Positions 8,488 through 16,648 of a DNA stretch of 50,592 nt are shown piece by piece. Both the position numbers and the translations under genes were made by a program. The stretch is from positions 1-50,592 of the forward strand of contig MHBL01000134.1 of NCBI GenBank assembly GCA_001803235.1. The letters are read 5' to 3'. Position 1 is the first letter of the stretch; every line of letters begins with the position of its first letter. Under the pieces are notes generated by a model, which was not told where the DNA came from, did no database searches, and was given only the letters and a program-made list of their open reading frames with translations. Source of the stretch: Lentisphaerae bacterium RIFOXYA12_64_32. GTDB taxonomy: Bacteria; Verrucomicrobiota; Lentisphaeria; Oligosphaerales; YB12-FULL-65-16.

Positions 8488-8655
8488 ATGTGGGGCTCTG
8501 CCCCACGCCCCGCCAAAGGACACGTTGTGCCCTCTGGACTCCCACAGGGACATTGCCGTTGCCGTCGCGGCTGCCGCGACGGCAACGGCAATGTCCATCG
8601 GGATTCCAAAGGGACGAGTCCCTTTGGCGGGGGTGTCGGGGGCAGAGCCCCTGAC
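8488..8655. repeat. Long inverted repeat with a 24-bp perfect palindromic core
   Basis: The core is two perfect 24-base arms (8548-8571 and 8573-8596) around a single T. Outside it, CCCCGCCAAAGG on the left matches CCTTTGGCGGGG on the right, and GGGGCTCTGCCCC on the left matches a corresponding block at 8637-8653, so the whole element folds over about 75 bases per arm with some mismatches. It lies between argJ and the glycosyltransferase and has no T-run. Confidence 0.85.
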
Positions 8656-8672
8656 CCTTCGACGGGGCACGC

Positions 8673-9755
8673 ATGCGGCTGCTGTTCTATGTCGAGCATT
8701 TCCGTCGGGCGGGTTCGGGCGCCGAGAACGACGCGGTGAGCCTGTGCGTCGAGTTGGCGCGGCGCGGGCATGACGTGCACGTGTCCGCCGACACGGCGGA
8801 CGCGTTTGACGGCATCACGGTGCACCCGGAGCTGGCGGCCATTCCGGCGACGCTCTGTGCGGTCGCGCCGGACGTCACCGTGGACTGGGGTTTCTTCCAC
8901 GCCGCGGACCTGCACCGGCTCGGCGGCGGCGTGCACCGGGAGTTCCTGCGCTACAGCCTGAACGCGTACCCGCCGTGGCTGCGCCGGATCAAGCAGCTCG
9001 GGTACCGCCAGGGCAAGCACCGCGCGACGGTGCGACGCCAAGCCGAGATGCTGCGGAATCCGTGCGCGTTGTTTCTGTGCATCTCCGAATTCGTGGCCCG
9101 GCAGGCCCGGGTCAGCGGTGCCGTGCCCGACGCCGTGCACGTGCTGCACAACGCGGTGGACACGTGCCGGTTCGATCCGGAGCGCATCGAGCCGCGGCGG
9201 CAGACCGTGCGGCGGGCCTGGGGCGTGGTCGAGACCGACGTCGTGTTCCTGTTCGTCGCGCACAACCTGCGGCTGAAGAACCTGGCGCTGCTGCGCCGGG
9301 TCTTTGACCGCTTGCAGCCGGAACGGCCCGGTATCCGGCTGGTCGTCGTCGGCAAGCGTCGGCCACGTTTCACAGCCCCGTACCTGGTTTACGCGGGCGC
9401 AACGGATGCGATGGAGAGCTTCTATGCGGCGGCCGACGTGCTGCTGCATCCGTCGTTCTTCGACTCCTTTGCCAACGTGGTGCTGGAGGCCATGAGCTGC
9501 GGCCTGCCGGCGGCGGTCAGCGACTGTTCCGGTGTCAGCGAACTGCTGCAGCACGGCACGAACGGGTTCGTCCTGCCGGTGACCGGGGCGGGCGATGTGA
9601 CTCAGGCATGGGCGGACCTGGTGCGGCGGCTCAGTGCCAGCCCCGAAGAACGCCGCGCGGTGGGCGACCGGGCCCGGACCACCGCGGCAGGTCACGACTT
9701 CCGGCGCTACGTTACCGAGTTCGAGGCCTGGCTGGAACGAGCCCGGCGACGGTGA
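8673..9755 (+). CDS. GT4-family glycosyltransferase
   Basis: A 360-aa GT-B-fold glycosyltransferase resembling the WaaG/PimA type of family GT4, expected to add a sugar from a nucleotide donor to a surface glycan on the cytoplasmic face. The N-terminal acceptor domain opens with MRLLFYVEHF and a glycine-rich GSGAEN loop. The donor domain includes LFVAHNLRLKNLALL and the diagnostic HPSFFDSFANVVLEAMSCGL, where D and E occupy the positions of the EX7E motif. A GACGGGG ribosome binding site precedes ATG 8673. It is followed by a CDP-glycerol-transferase-like gene and a kinase-like gene on the same strand, so it probably builds a phosphorylated lipopolysaccharide-like surface glycan. The sugar is not predictable. 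Confidence 0.9.
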   Translation: MRLLFYVEHFRRAGSGAENDAVSLCVELARRGHDVHVSADTADAFDGITVHPELAAIPATLCAVAPDVTVDWGFFHAADLHRLGGGVHREFLRYSLNAYPPWLRRIKQLGYRQGKHRATVRRQAEMLRNPCALFLCISEFVARQARVSGAVPDAVHVLHNAVDTCRFDPERIEPRRQTVRRAWGVVETDVVFLFVAHNLRLKNLALLRRVFDRLQPERPGIRLVVVGKRRPRFTAPYLVYAGATDAMESFYAAADVLLHPSFFDSFANVVLEAMSCGLPAAVSDCSGVSELLQHGTNGFVLPVTGAGDVTQAWADLVRRLSASPEERRAVGDRARTTAAGHDFRRYVTEFEAWLERARRR

Positions 9756-9771
9756 CAGAGCAAGGCGGTAG

Positions 9772-9890
9772 ACAATGTGGGCATGGTTCACGGTTCAGGG
9801 GTTCAAGGTTGTCAAGGTTATCGGACGTGAGCTCAGATTCGACCAACCGTGAACCCTGGAACGGTGCCCCTTTGAACCATGCCACAATTT
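9772..9890. repeat. Imperfect inverted repeat with GTTCA-type words
   Basis: GCATGGTTCA (9781-9790) pairs perfectly with TGAACCATGC (9873-9882), and the flanks ACAATGTGG and CACAATTT extend the match imperfectly. Inside are short words of the type GGTTCAGGGGTTCAAGG and their complements. It lies directly before repeat copy B. Confidence 0.6.
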
Positions 9891-9917
9891 GTGTTCTTTC
9901 GCGCCGCCACGGTCCTT

Positions 9918-10080
9918 GCGGCCGTGGCGCGGGACCTCTGGGACCGCAGCAGGGTGCTCGGGGCCGTCCCGGCCCGAGGCCCTCGGCCGGGGACCGGCCC
10001 GAGTACCCCGCTTCGGCCCGGGACGGTCCGAGCCACTGGCACCCCACTTCGGCCCGGGACGGACCGAGCCACCGTGCGCG
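9918..10080 (+). repeat. Dispersed GC-rich palindromic element, copy B
   Basis: Forward copy of the 4923/25304/32081 family. Head GGCCGTGGCGCGGGACCTCT; left arm GCAGGGTGCTCGGGG pairs with right arm CCCGAGTACCCCGC; the centre GAGGCCCTCGGCCGGGGACC is shared. The downstream unit (CCCGCTTCGGCCCGGGACGG, then CCGAGCCAC) is present twice in tandem, which no other copy shows. Confidence 0.85.
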
Positions 10081-10131
10081 CCCGACGTCGCCCCAACGAG
10101 ACGAGTTATCTGCTAGGACCGTGAAGGCCCC

Positions 10132-11223
10132 ATGACCGAGTACCCGATCGTATTTTTCTCGAAGATGGCGCAGGCCGTGCCGTCGATCGGGCCGTTGGCG
10201 GGGCTGTGCGGCGGGGTCTTTGTGAGCAACCGCCGCGAGACGTTGCGATTCTACGAACGCAACTACCCGGGGTTGCCGACCCTGCGCTACCTACCGGTGC
10301 TCAAGGCGCTGTCGCCCGCATACCGGGCCCTGCGCGATGCGAAGGTGATTGCGAGCGGCGCAGGGCATCAGTCGGTGCTCGGGCGGTTCACGGCCTACCG
10401 TGTCATGCTGTTTCACGGAACGTACCGCCCCCTGACCCGCAGGAACGTCGAAGAAATGACCGGCTTCGACCATGTCCTGCTCAACGGCCCGCGCATGGAA
10501 CGGATGCTGCTGCGTTGTTCGGGCAGCTACAGCTTTCGGTACTCGGTCACCGGTTACGTGCCGTTCTCGGAGTTTCCCGCCGCCACGGCGGAGAACAAGA
10601 CGGCGTTTCTGGGCAAGCTCGGGCTCGACGCGCAGAAGCCGACCGTGTTCTATGCTCCGGCGCGGCGCGACTGCGGTTCCTGGTCGGCTTGCGCCGAAAA
10701 CATTGCGCGCCAGGTCCCAACATCGTTCAACCTGGTCATGCGGCCGCACCCGAGTCAGGCCCTGCACGGATCCGGCGAAGACCGGGCCTTGTTCCGCCGC
10801 GTCGGCGCCATCCTGCAGGAGCGGGGCAGCGCGGTGATTGATCTGGCGGTATGTTCGTTTTCGGAACTGATGTGCGTGGCGGACGTGCTGATCGGCGACG
10901 CCACTTCGCCCAGCGAGGAGTTCATGTTCTACGATCGGCCGCACATCATCACGGAGACGTACGCGCGCGAGAAGTGGCGCGACCAGTACGCGGCCGGGGG
11001 GATGCACCCTGACGACATCGAGGAGTTGATGGGGTTGTACGACGGCGCGTTTTCGTTCGCGCGCGGCGGGTTCCGCGACTGGGGCCAGGCCGTGGAGCAC
11101 GCGTACCGGAATCCGCAGGAGCATCAAGGCCGGCGCCGCGCCTATTTCGAGAGCGCTTTTGGCGCTGACCCGGCCGGCGCGGCGCGACGCACAGCGGACG
11201 AACTGAAGAAACTGGCACAGTGA
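10132..11223 (+). CDS. CDP-glycerol glycerophosphotransferase-like protein
   Basis: A 363-aa protein resembling the TagB/TagF-type superfamily that transfers glycerol-phosphate or a similar unit onto surface polymers. Family-like features in order are MLFHGTYRPLTRRN (about residue 92), FDHVLLNGPRMERMLL, VFYAPARRD, NLVMRPHPSQ with the conserved His-Pro, and DVLIGDATSPSEEFMFYDRP, the equivalent of the D-SS-x-E active-site block. No membrane segment is seen. In a Gram-negative-like context this could add a phospho-polyol to the glycan made by the neighbouring glycosyltransferase. Its stop overlaps the next start (GTGA). The donor nucleotide is uncertain. Confidence 0.78.
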   Translation: MTEYPIVFFSKMAQAVPSIGPLAGLCGGVFVSNRRETLRFYERNYPGLPTLRYLPVLKALSPAYRALRDAKVIASGAGHQSVLGRFTAYRVMLFHGTYRPLTRRNVEEMTGFDHVLLNGPRMERMLLRCSGSYSFRYSVTGYVPFSEFPAATAENKTAFLGKLGLDAQKPTVFYAPARRDCGSWSACAENIARQVPTSFNLVMRPHPSQALHGSGEDRALFRRVGAILQERGSAVIDLAVCSFSELMCVADVLIGDATSPSEEFMFYDRPHIITETYAREKWRDQYAAGGMHPDDIEELMGLYDGAFSFARGGFRDWGQAVEHAYRNPQEHQGRRRAYFESAFGADPAGAARRTADELKKLAQ

Positions 11224-12812
11224 CGCAGCAACAGGCACAATCCGTCCCGGACCTGAGCCGTGTGGTGTGGCATCTGGCGGATGCCGGCGCGCCGCTGCCC
11301 ACGGCATTTACTGCCCCGCCGCCCCCGGCCGCGGAATGGCATCTGGTCAAACAGAACACCCGCCGTACGGTCTACCGCGTGGCGGCGGCGGGCGCGGCCT
11401 TCTTCGTCAAGCACGATCATCCGCGGCGGCTCCAGGATCGCGTCACCTGCCTGTGGCGCTGCAAGGCGGAGCAGGAGTTCCGTGCCGGCCAGGTGCTGGC
11501 CGCGGCAGAGGTCGCGGTGGTCCGGTTCCTCGGCTGGGGCCGGAAGGGGCTGGACAGTTTTCTGGTCAGCGAAGCGCTGCCGGGCGCCGTCGGGTTTGTG
11601 GAGGCCTGGGCTGTTTGTCGAGGCGTGCCGGCGCGGCGGCGCGCGTTCGTGACCGGGTTGGCGCAGTTCCTCAAGACACTGTCCGAAACCAACGTCGACC
11701 ACCCGGACCTGCACACCGGCAATGTGTTGGTCACGGGGACGGGGGAAGGGGCGAGGGACGAGGGGCGAGGGGCGGGGGCAGACGGCGGTCCGCCGCTGTC
11801 CGGGGCCGGGGTGGGATTCCATCTGGTGGACGTGTACGGCGCCAGGGCGGGCGTAGCGTTGAACAGGGTGCAGGGCCTGCAGATTCTCGGGCTGGCGCTG
11901 GCCCTGGGGCGCGAGCTTGAGCCGGCGGAGGGCGCCGCGATCCTGGAACCGCTGGGATTGAGCCCCGGCCCTGCGGAGTCCGCACTTACCGCGGCGTGCT
12001 GGCGCGGGCTGGTCCACGACTTCTTCCGGCGTGTGCATCAGTTCTGGCCGGGCCGGAAACGCCGGCTGCTCGGGGCCAGCAGTCTGTGCGAAGCCCATCG
12101 CACGAGCGAAGGCCGCTGGTTGCTGCGTCGGCCCTTCCCGCTGCCGCAGGCGCAAGCGGCGTTCGAACAGCATCTGGCCAACGTGGCGGCCCGGAAGGAC
12201 ATGATCAAGGACGACGTCAAGCGCCAACTCTCCCGGGTGCGGGTCGGCGAGACGACGTTTGTGGTGAAGGAGTTCTTCCGGGTCCCGCCGGGCCCCGACG
12301 TGTTGCGGCCTGACCGTGCCGCCTGGCTGAACGCGTACCGGCTTGAGATGGCGCACGTCCCCTGCGCGGCCTGCCACGGCTGGCTCCGCGCTGCGGACGG
12401 ACGTGGGTTTCTGGTCTTGGAGGACTTGGGTTTGCGGACCCTGTTGGCACGGCTCGAGGAACGGCCGTCGGCCGCGGAACGGCGGCGGCTCATGGACGGG
12501 GCGGGGCGCCTGACGGCGTGGCTGCACGGGGCCGGAATGGCGCCGGGCGACTGGACCGCGGCCAACCTGATGCTGGCCAGCAAACCCGGCTTCGGCGCGA
12601 TGCCGCTGGCGGTGGTCGACTATGACCGGATCCTGTTCTACCCCGGCGAGGTGCCGGTGGTGCGGCGCGCCCGCAACCTGCGGCAGCTCCTGGAACTGCT
12701 CCGGCCGCTGGTCCCGGCCGACGATGCGGCCCGTCTCATCGAAGTGTACGGCGCCGAGGCCGCTCTGGGCGAGGCCGAGGTGGCCTACTACGTCGCATCC
12801 GCGCTGGGTTGA
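11220..12812 (+). CDS. Two-domain lipopolysaccharide-kinase-like protein
   Basis: A 530-aa protein made of two protein-kinase-fold domains of the Kdo/heptose kinase (WaaP/InaA) type. Domain 1 has a candidate ATP-binding Lys64 (AFFVKHD), a catalytic loop HPDLHTGNVLV (161-171) and metal-binding Asp204 (HLVDVYG). Domain 2 has Lys350 (FVVKEFF), a variant loop APGDWTAANLML (Asp444, Asn449) and Asp467 (VVDYDR); it lacks the His of the HxD motif and may be weak or regulatory. A Gly/Ala/Arg-rich linker of about 25 residues (172-197), encoded by a purine-rich tract, separates the loop from Asp204. GTG 11220 is used because it overlaps the upstream stop. It probably phosphorylates core sugars of the surface glycan. 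Confidence 0.82.
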   Translation: MTQQQAQSVPDLSRVVWHLADAGAPLPTAFTAPPPPAAEWHLVKQNTRRTVYRVAAAGAAFFVKHDHPRRLQDRVTCLWRCKAEQEFRAGQVLAAAEVAVVRFLGWGRKGLDSFLVSEALPGAVGFVEAWAVCRGVPARRRAFVTGLAQFLKTLSETNVDHPDLHTGNVLVTGTGEGARDEGRGAGADGGPPLSGAGVGFHLVDVYGARAGVALNRVQGLQILGLALALGRELEPAEGAAILEPLGLSPGPAESALTAACWRGLVHDFFRRVHQFWPGRKRRLLGASSLCEAHRTSEGRWLLRRPFPLPQAQAAFEQHLANVAARKDMIKDDVKRQLSRVRVGETTFVVKEFFRVPPGPDVLRPDRAAWLNAYRLEMAHVPCAACHGWLRAADGRGFLVLEDLGLRTLLARLEERPSAAERRRLMDGAGRLTAWLHGAGMAPGDWTAANLMLASKPGFGAMPLAVVDYDRILFYPGEVPVVRRARNLRQLLELLRPLVPADDAARLIEVYGAEAALGEAEVAYYVASALG

Positions 12813-12840
12813 GACCGGTGCGTCCTGGCACGGCAACCGC

Positions 12841-13599
12841 TTAACTCGGGGGGGTATTCTGCCTAGCCGCCTCCAGGTAGAGAAAGTTGCCACCGCAGCA
12901 GACGGGGCCGGCATTGGCGACCTCGATGCGGTTGCGGTGGCGGGTGCGGGGTCGGATCAGGAGGCTGGCCAGGCGTGCGCACAGGCCGAGCGGCCAGAGC
13001 AGGAGATGGATGGTCCGGACGTCGGTGGCGCGCATGCGACTGATCCGAAACCCGGCACCCTCGAACAGGTTAGCCAACTGCGGCAGGAACAGATGGTGCC
13101 GGACTCTGGCCTCAGGCGCGTCGATGGTCTGCTCGAAACGCTGCCGATTGATGCTGCTGACCACGGAACCGTAGAACAGGAACCGTAGTCGGTGCTGGAT
13201 GCTGCCGTAGTTGGGCAGGGTCACGTGCAGCGTCCCGCCATCGCGCAGGACACGGTGAAACTCCTTGATGACCTGAGCGGGATTGAACAGCCGGTGCAGG
13301 CCGTTGGCGCACACGACACGGTCGAAACTTGCGTCCGGGAAAGGCAGTGCGTCGCGGTTCAGGTCGGCCCGTGCAAAGGGCAGGTCGCGGGCCTGGAAAT
13401 TGCCCGGGTCGATGTCGACACACGTCACCTGCCAGCCGCGTTCACGCAGGAAGTCCGCCAGGACTCCGGTGCCGCACGGTGCATCGAGGACCTTGCCAGG
13501 GGGCGCGGCGGCCAGCACCTCGCGCAGCACGTCGTGGGAGTGCGAGCCGCCAATGATGCCGAGGTCGTTGCTGCGTTCCTCTGTCGATGAGGCCACCAT
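12841..13599 (-). CDS. Class I SAM-dependent methyltransferase
   Basis: A 252-aa enzyme with a Rossmann-type methyltransferase domain: motif I VLDAPCGTGVLADFL (about 37-51), motif II VTCVDIDP, the post-I acidic segment DASFDRVVCANGLHRL, and HRVLRDGGTLHVTLPN (motif of Methyltransf_11-type proteins). A basic, hydrophobic C-terminal part (about 195-225) may associate with membrane. It is the last gene of a minus-strand run after the SGNH protein and kinase-like protein, and meets the plus-strand glycan operon tail to tail with 28 bases between. It may methylate a sugar or lipid of the same glycan, but the acceptor is not evident. Confidence 0.85.
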   Translation of the reverse strand: MVASSTEERSNDLGIIGGSHSHDVLREVLAAAPPGKVLDAPCGTGVLADFLRERGWQVTCVDIDPGNFQARDLPFARADLNRDALPFPDASFDRVVCANGLHRLFNPAQVIKEFHRVLRDGGTLHVTLPNYGSIQHRLRFLFYGSVVSSINRQRFEQTIDAPEARVRHHLFLPQLANLFEGAGFRISRMRATDVRTIHLLLWPLGLCARLASLLIRPRTRHRNRIEVANAGPVCCGGNFLYLEAARQNTPPS

Positions 13600-13721
13600 T
13601 TTGGACGCCTGTCTCGTTGCGATAGGGCCAGCGGTTTTTCTTCGCGGGGAGAAGTTAGGCTCACAGGTAGTGAATGCAAGCCGCGCTGGCGCTCCAAACT
13701 GGCAACAGCCAAGCCAGTGTG

Positions 13722-14537
13722 TCAGCGCTGCGGTCTCGGAGTCTGCCGGTTCGTTTCGGCAAGGTAGCGGCTGAGTTCGCGCCCGGTTCGCAGCCGTCCC
13801 AAGCTGGAGCTCTTGCCGAACGCGAGCCGGCAGAACTGGTACGGCTGCAGCAGCATTCTCAGCAGGGGGCAGGTCTTGCGCCTCAACTCTCGTGCCAGTC
13901 GCAGGACATCGCGGTCGTCGTAGACGTCGCAGAAGGCGGTGACCCGGGTGCGGGCTTGACCGAGTGGGGTGACATCGATGACACCGGTCAGGAAACGCCA
14001 GACTTCTCCGGCCTTGGCCGTTCGGAGATCCCGGGTTGACGGCAATTCGTCGAGGTCGAACCAGGTCCAGTCCTCGAAGATGTTGTGCGGTGCGCCGTCA
14101 CTGTGGATTTCGCATACGGAGCGGGCCCGGCGGTGCCGCTCCAGGATGCGGCGCGCCGCCTCGCGGACGAGCGGGACCGGGTCCGGAGTTTGCCGAATGG
14201 CTTCCTGCAGAGTTCTGCCGTCGTGGAACGGGAACACGAGGACGTGGCGCAGGGTGAGGGGTTGGCCCTCCACCTGCAACTCCAGCGTATCGGCCGGGCC
14301 CCACACGGGGCGCAGCACCTGCACGCCGATTGCCGCAAAAGCCCGCACGGCGTCCACTTCCCACTGCAGCCGGCGGATCGATGTGTCGGGGGCGTTTCCG
14401 GGTCGATCGTGGGATTTCACCACGAAACGCCGGTCGCCTTGCTGGACGAAGAGCAACAGGTTTCCCGAACGCCCACGGCCTGGCGACCGGTCGGCGCGGA
14501 ACGGCTGGCACGGTTGACTTGGATCGAATTCGTTCAT
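13722..14537 (-). CDS. Lipopolysaccharide-kinase-like protein
   Basis: A 271-aa protein with a degenerate protein-kinase-like fold similar to Kdo/heptose kinases. Candidate residues are Lys41 (RFVVKSHD), Glu60, a catalytic loop EIHSDGAPHNIF (His145, Asp147, Asn152) and Asp161/Asp163 (FDLDEL). The C-terminal third is helical and basic. It starts nine bases after the stop of the SGNH gene, so the two are co-transcribed. Together with the double kinase on the other strand it gives the locus three kinase-like domains. Which sugar each one modifies cannot be told. Confidence 0.75.
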   Translation of the reverse strand: MNEFDPSQPCQPFRADRSPGRGRSGNLLLFVQQGDRRFVVKSHDRPGNAPDTSIRRLQWEVDAVRAFAAIGVQVLRPVWGPADTLELQVEGQPLTLRHVLVFPFHDGRTLQEAIRQTPDPVPLVREAARRILERHRRARSVCEIHSDGAPHNIFEDWTWFDLDELPSTRDLRTAKAGEVWRFLTGVIDVTPLGQARTRVTAFCDVYDDRDVLRLARELRRKTCPLLRMLLQPYQFCRLAFGKSSSLGRLRTGRELSRYLAETNRQTPRPQR

Positions 14538-14546
14538 CTTCGGTGG

Positions 14547-15965
14547 CTACTCGGATATGCTGCGGGGGTGTTGCCGCCAGTACTCGACCAGTGTGTCGGC
14601 CACCACCCTGTGCCCCTCGGGCGTCCAGTGCATATCATAGGTAAAGTACGTCTGGGTGCCGTTGCGGGTTGCCTGTCTCAAGGCATCCGTGAAGCTGAGG
14701 AATTCCACGTCCAGGTCACGGCAGTATTCCGCGGTGACCTTCTCCTGCGCGTCGAGGGTGACGGCAAGCAGTTTCAGGAACTCGCTTCCATCGCGGGCGC
14801 CGCCGGGGAGGCCCTGGCCGCGCAGGAGCACGAACCGGGCGACCTGTTCGGGCGGCAGTTCCTTCAGCACCAGGGGCATCACGACATGCGCCTTGGCCGG
14901 TGCGTAGAGCACGATGAAGCGGACACCGTTTCGTTGGCAGGTGCGGCTCATCTGGTCCAGCAGCAACGCGACCGTTTGCCACCCGGGTGATTCACGAAAT
15001 TGCGCTTCAGGGATGGAGAGATGGAGCGGACGTTTGGGCTCAATCCAGTAGTAATGGGCGTTCGGCCCCGGCGGAACCGCGAGCGGAAAACAGCCGATGA
15101 CGTCCGGATCGGGCATGGCCCGTGGCGCGTTGACTGGCCCCAACAGCTCGATCAAGGCCTGTTCCGTGCGTTCCCGAAGCGGTGAGTGCCTGAGCAGGCC
15201 CTGCAGTCGCCGCCGGGGCGAGACGTCCTCGGGCGGGGAGGAGAGCGTTCCGTCGCCCCAGAAATCGTTGCCCTCGAACAGCATCAGCATGATGGTGTGC
15301 GGCTTGAGGTCCATCGCGACCGTACTGAACACTTGCAGGTACCGGGGGGGAGAGGCGCCGTTGTTGCCCAGATTGCAGACGGTTTCCGTGGTCGTCTCGG
15401 AAAACAGCCGCCCCCAGGGTTGATCGTCCGACACGGCGTAGCCTTCGGTGAAGGAGTCGCCGATCAACACCACTCCAGCGGTGTCGATTTCCGTGGGGTT
15501 GCGGAAGCCGCGATGGTCCACACGGAAGGTCAACGGCACCGGCGGGTATCCGGGCGGCAGGCAGGGATAGCATGAGTGCAATGGGTGCTGATCCTTGTAG
15601 ACGGCCGTGTAGGTGCAGTCCGGTTTTCGGACCACGATCCCGGCTCGCCATTCCGTGGGTGCCGGTTCGGGGAGCAGTCTGAGGACCGCATCGGCAACCA
15701 GGAGGCTGCAGGTCAGCGCCAGGCCGACGGTGATCACCCCGAACAGGCGTCGGCGCCGAGTCGCCTCCGGGCCCAGGGCGACGAAGAGGAAGATCGCCGA
15801 TACGAACAGGACGGCCAGGCCCGCCATCGTCTGCCCGATCGAATAGCGCCCCAGGAGGGTGGGTTTCTCGCGGAACATGTTGTTCAGCACGTTCGTGCCC
15901 GGAACCCAGAGCGCGACGTTCAGCACCGCTACGAGCAGGACGATCCCAGGCCTCGAGGCCCACAT
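14547..15965 (-). CDS. Membrane-anchored SGNH/GDSL hydrolase-like protein
   Basis: About 472 aa. Two to three N-terminal hydrophobic helices (IVLLVAVLNVALWV, then AGLAVLFVSAIFLFVAL and a third near LALTCSLLVADAVL) anchor a large extracytoplasmic SGNH domain. Block I is VLIGDSFTEGY with the nucleophile Ser, the oxyanion Asn is in LGNNG or FEGND, and the C-terminal Asp/His pair is in DMHWTPEGH. Such proteins add or remove acyl groups on exported polysaccharides (compare AlgX/AlgJ- and OAT-type enzymes). The start is uncertain: ATG 15965 precedes the first helix, a GTG at 15983 is equally possible, and the frame stays open to 16106. First gene of a three-gene minus-strand operon. Confidence 0.82.
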   Translation of the reverse strand: MWASRPGIVLLVAVLNVALWVPGTNVLNNMFREKPTLLGRYSIGQTMAGLAVLFVSAIFLFVALGPEATRRRRLFGVITVGLALTCSLLVADAVLRLLPEPAPTEWRAGIVVRKPDCTYTAVYKDQHPLHSCYPCLPPGYPPVPLTFRVDHRGFRNPTEIDTAGVVLIGDSFTEGYAVSDDQPWGRLFSETTTETVCNLGNNGASPPRYLQVFSTVAMDLKPHTIMLMLFEGNDFWGDGTLSSPPEDVSPRRRLQGLLRHSPLRERTEQALIELLGPVNAPRAMPDPDVIGCFPLAVPPGPNAHYYWIEPKRPLHLSIPEAQFRESPGWQTVALLLDQMSRTCQRNGVRFIVLYAPAKAHVVMPLVLKELPPEQVARFVLLRGQGLPGGARDGSEFLKLLAVTLDAQEKVTAEYCRDLDVEFLSFTDALRQATRNGTQTYFTYDMHWTPEGHRVVADTLVEYWRQHPRSISE

Positions 15966-16213
15966 TTTCCAATTCAGAGGCACGTTGGCGTGGACTTCCG
16001 TGGGACGAGTCGTGGCACGGGTATGGAATGGCAAGCGCCGGACGCGGTAACGACTCGGGTGTTCTTCAGGAAAGCAATGCCTCCCGGTGGCGCCACATTC
16101 GGCCAAAGGCTCAGCCCGAACACGGAACCCCTGATTCCAACACGCTCGGAGGAGTCCCTGAGCCGTTGTGGCCGTGGTAACTATGCCGCTTTGGCTGCGG
16201 GAGTCAAGGGCGG

Positions 16214-16648
16214 TCAGGCGTCCGGGGTGGAAGGGAAACGGAGCGAGCCGCGCATGTCCTCCTCAGAAAATGCCTGGCGCCAGTAGCGGGCGTCGAGCAG
16301 GCGCCCCTCGTGCAGTACCAGTTCCACGATGTCGAACCGGTATCGGATCTGCGGTGACCCGATGTCGCGGAGGTACCGGTGTGCTGTGCGAACGATGCGT
16401 CGGCGTTTGGCGCGACCGACCGCATCGGCCGGCCGCGAGTGCGCGTGGCGGCGCCGGGTTTTCACTTCCACGAAGCAGAGCACCTCGCCGTCACGGGCCA
16501 CGAGGTCGATCTCGCCGTTCGGCCCACGGTAGTTGCGGACCAGCAGGTCAAGGCCCAGCTCGCGGAGCAGGCGCTGGGCTAGGCGCTCGCCGCGTCGGCC
16601 CAGCCGCAGGTGCGCGGAACGGCGCACGGCGAACGGAGCATCAACCAT
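16214..16648 (-). CDS. YraN/UPF0102-family nuclease-like protein
   Basis: A 144-aa protein of the widespread UPF0102 family, which has the restriction-endonuclease-like fold. Diagnostic blocks are LGRRGERLAQRLLRELG, then NYRGPNGEIDLVARDGEV and CFVEVKTRR, supplying the Asp and ExK of a PD-(D/E)xK active site. A slightly extended N-terminus (MVDAPFAVRRS) precedes the conserved part. The family is linked to DNA processing or recombination, but its exact role is unsettled. It stands alone; the convergent or divergent neighbours have unrelated functions. Confidence 0.92.
   Translation of the reverse strand: MVDAPFAVRRSAHLRLGRRGERLAQRLLRELGLDLLVRNYRGPNGEIDLVARDGEVLCFVEVKTRRRHAHSRPADAVGRAKRRRIVRTAHRYLRDIGSPQIRYRFDIVELVLHEGRLLDARYWRQAFSEEDMRGSLRFPSTPDA

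Noticed and set aside
11142..12914. 590-codon minus-strand open frame opposite the double kinase
   Set aside because: The sense strand encodes clear kinase motifs; the antisense is His/Pro/Arg-rich filler.
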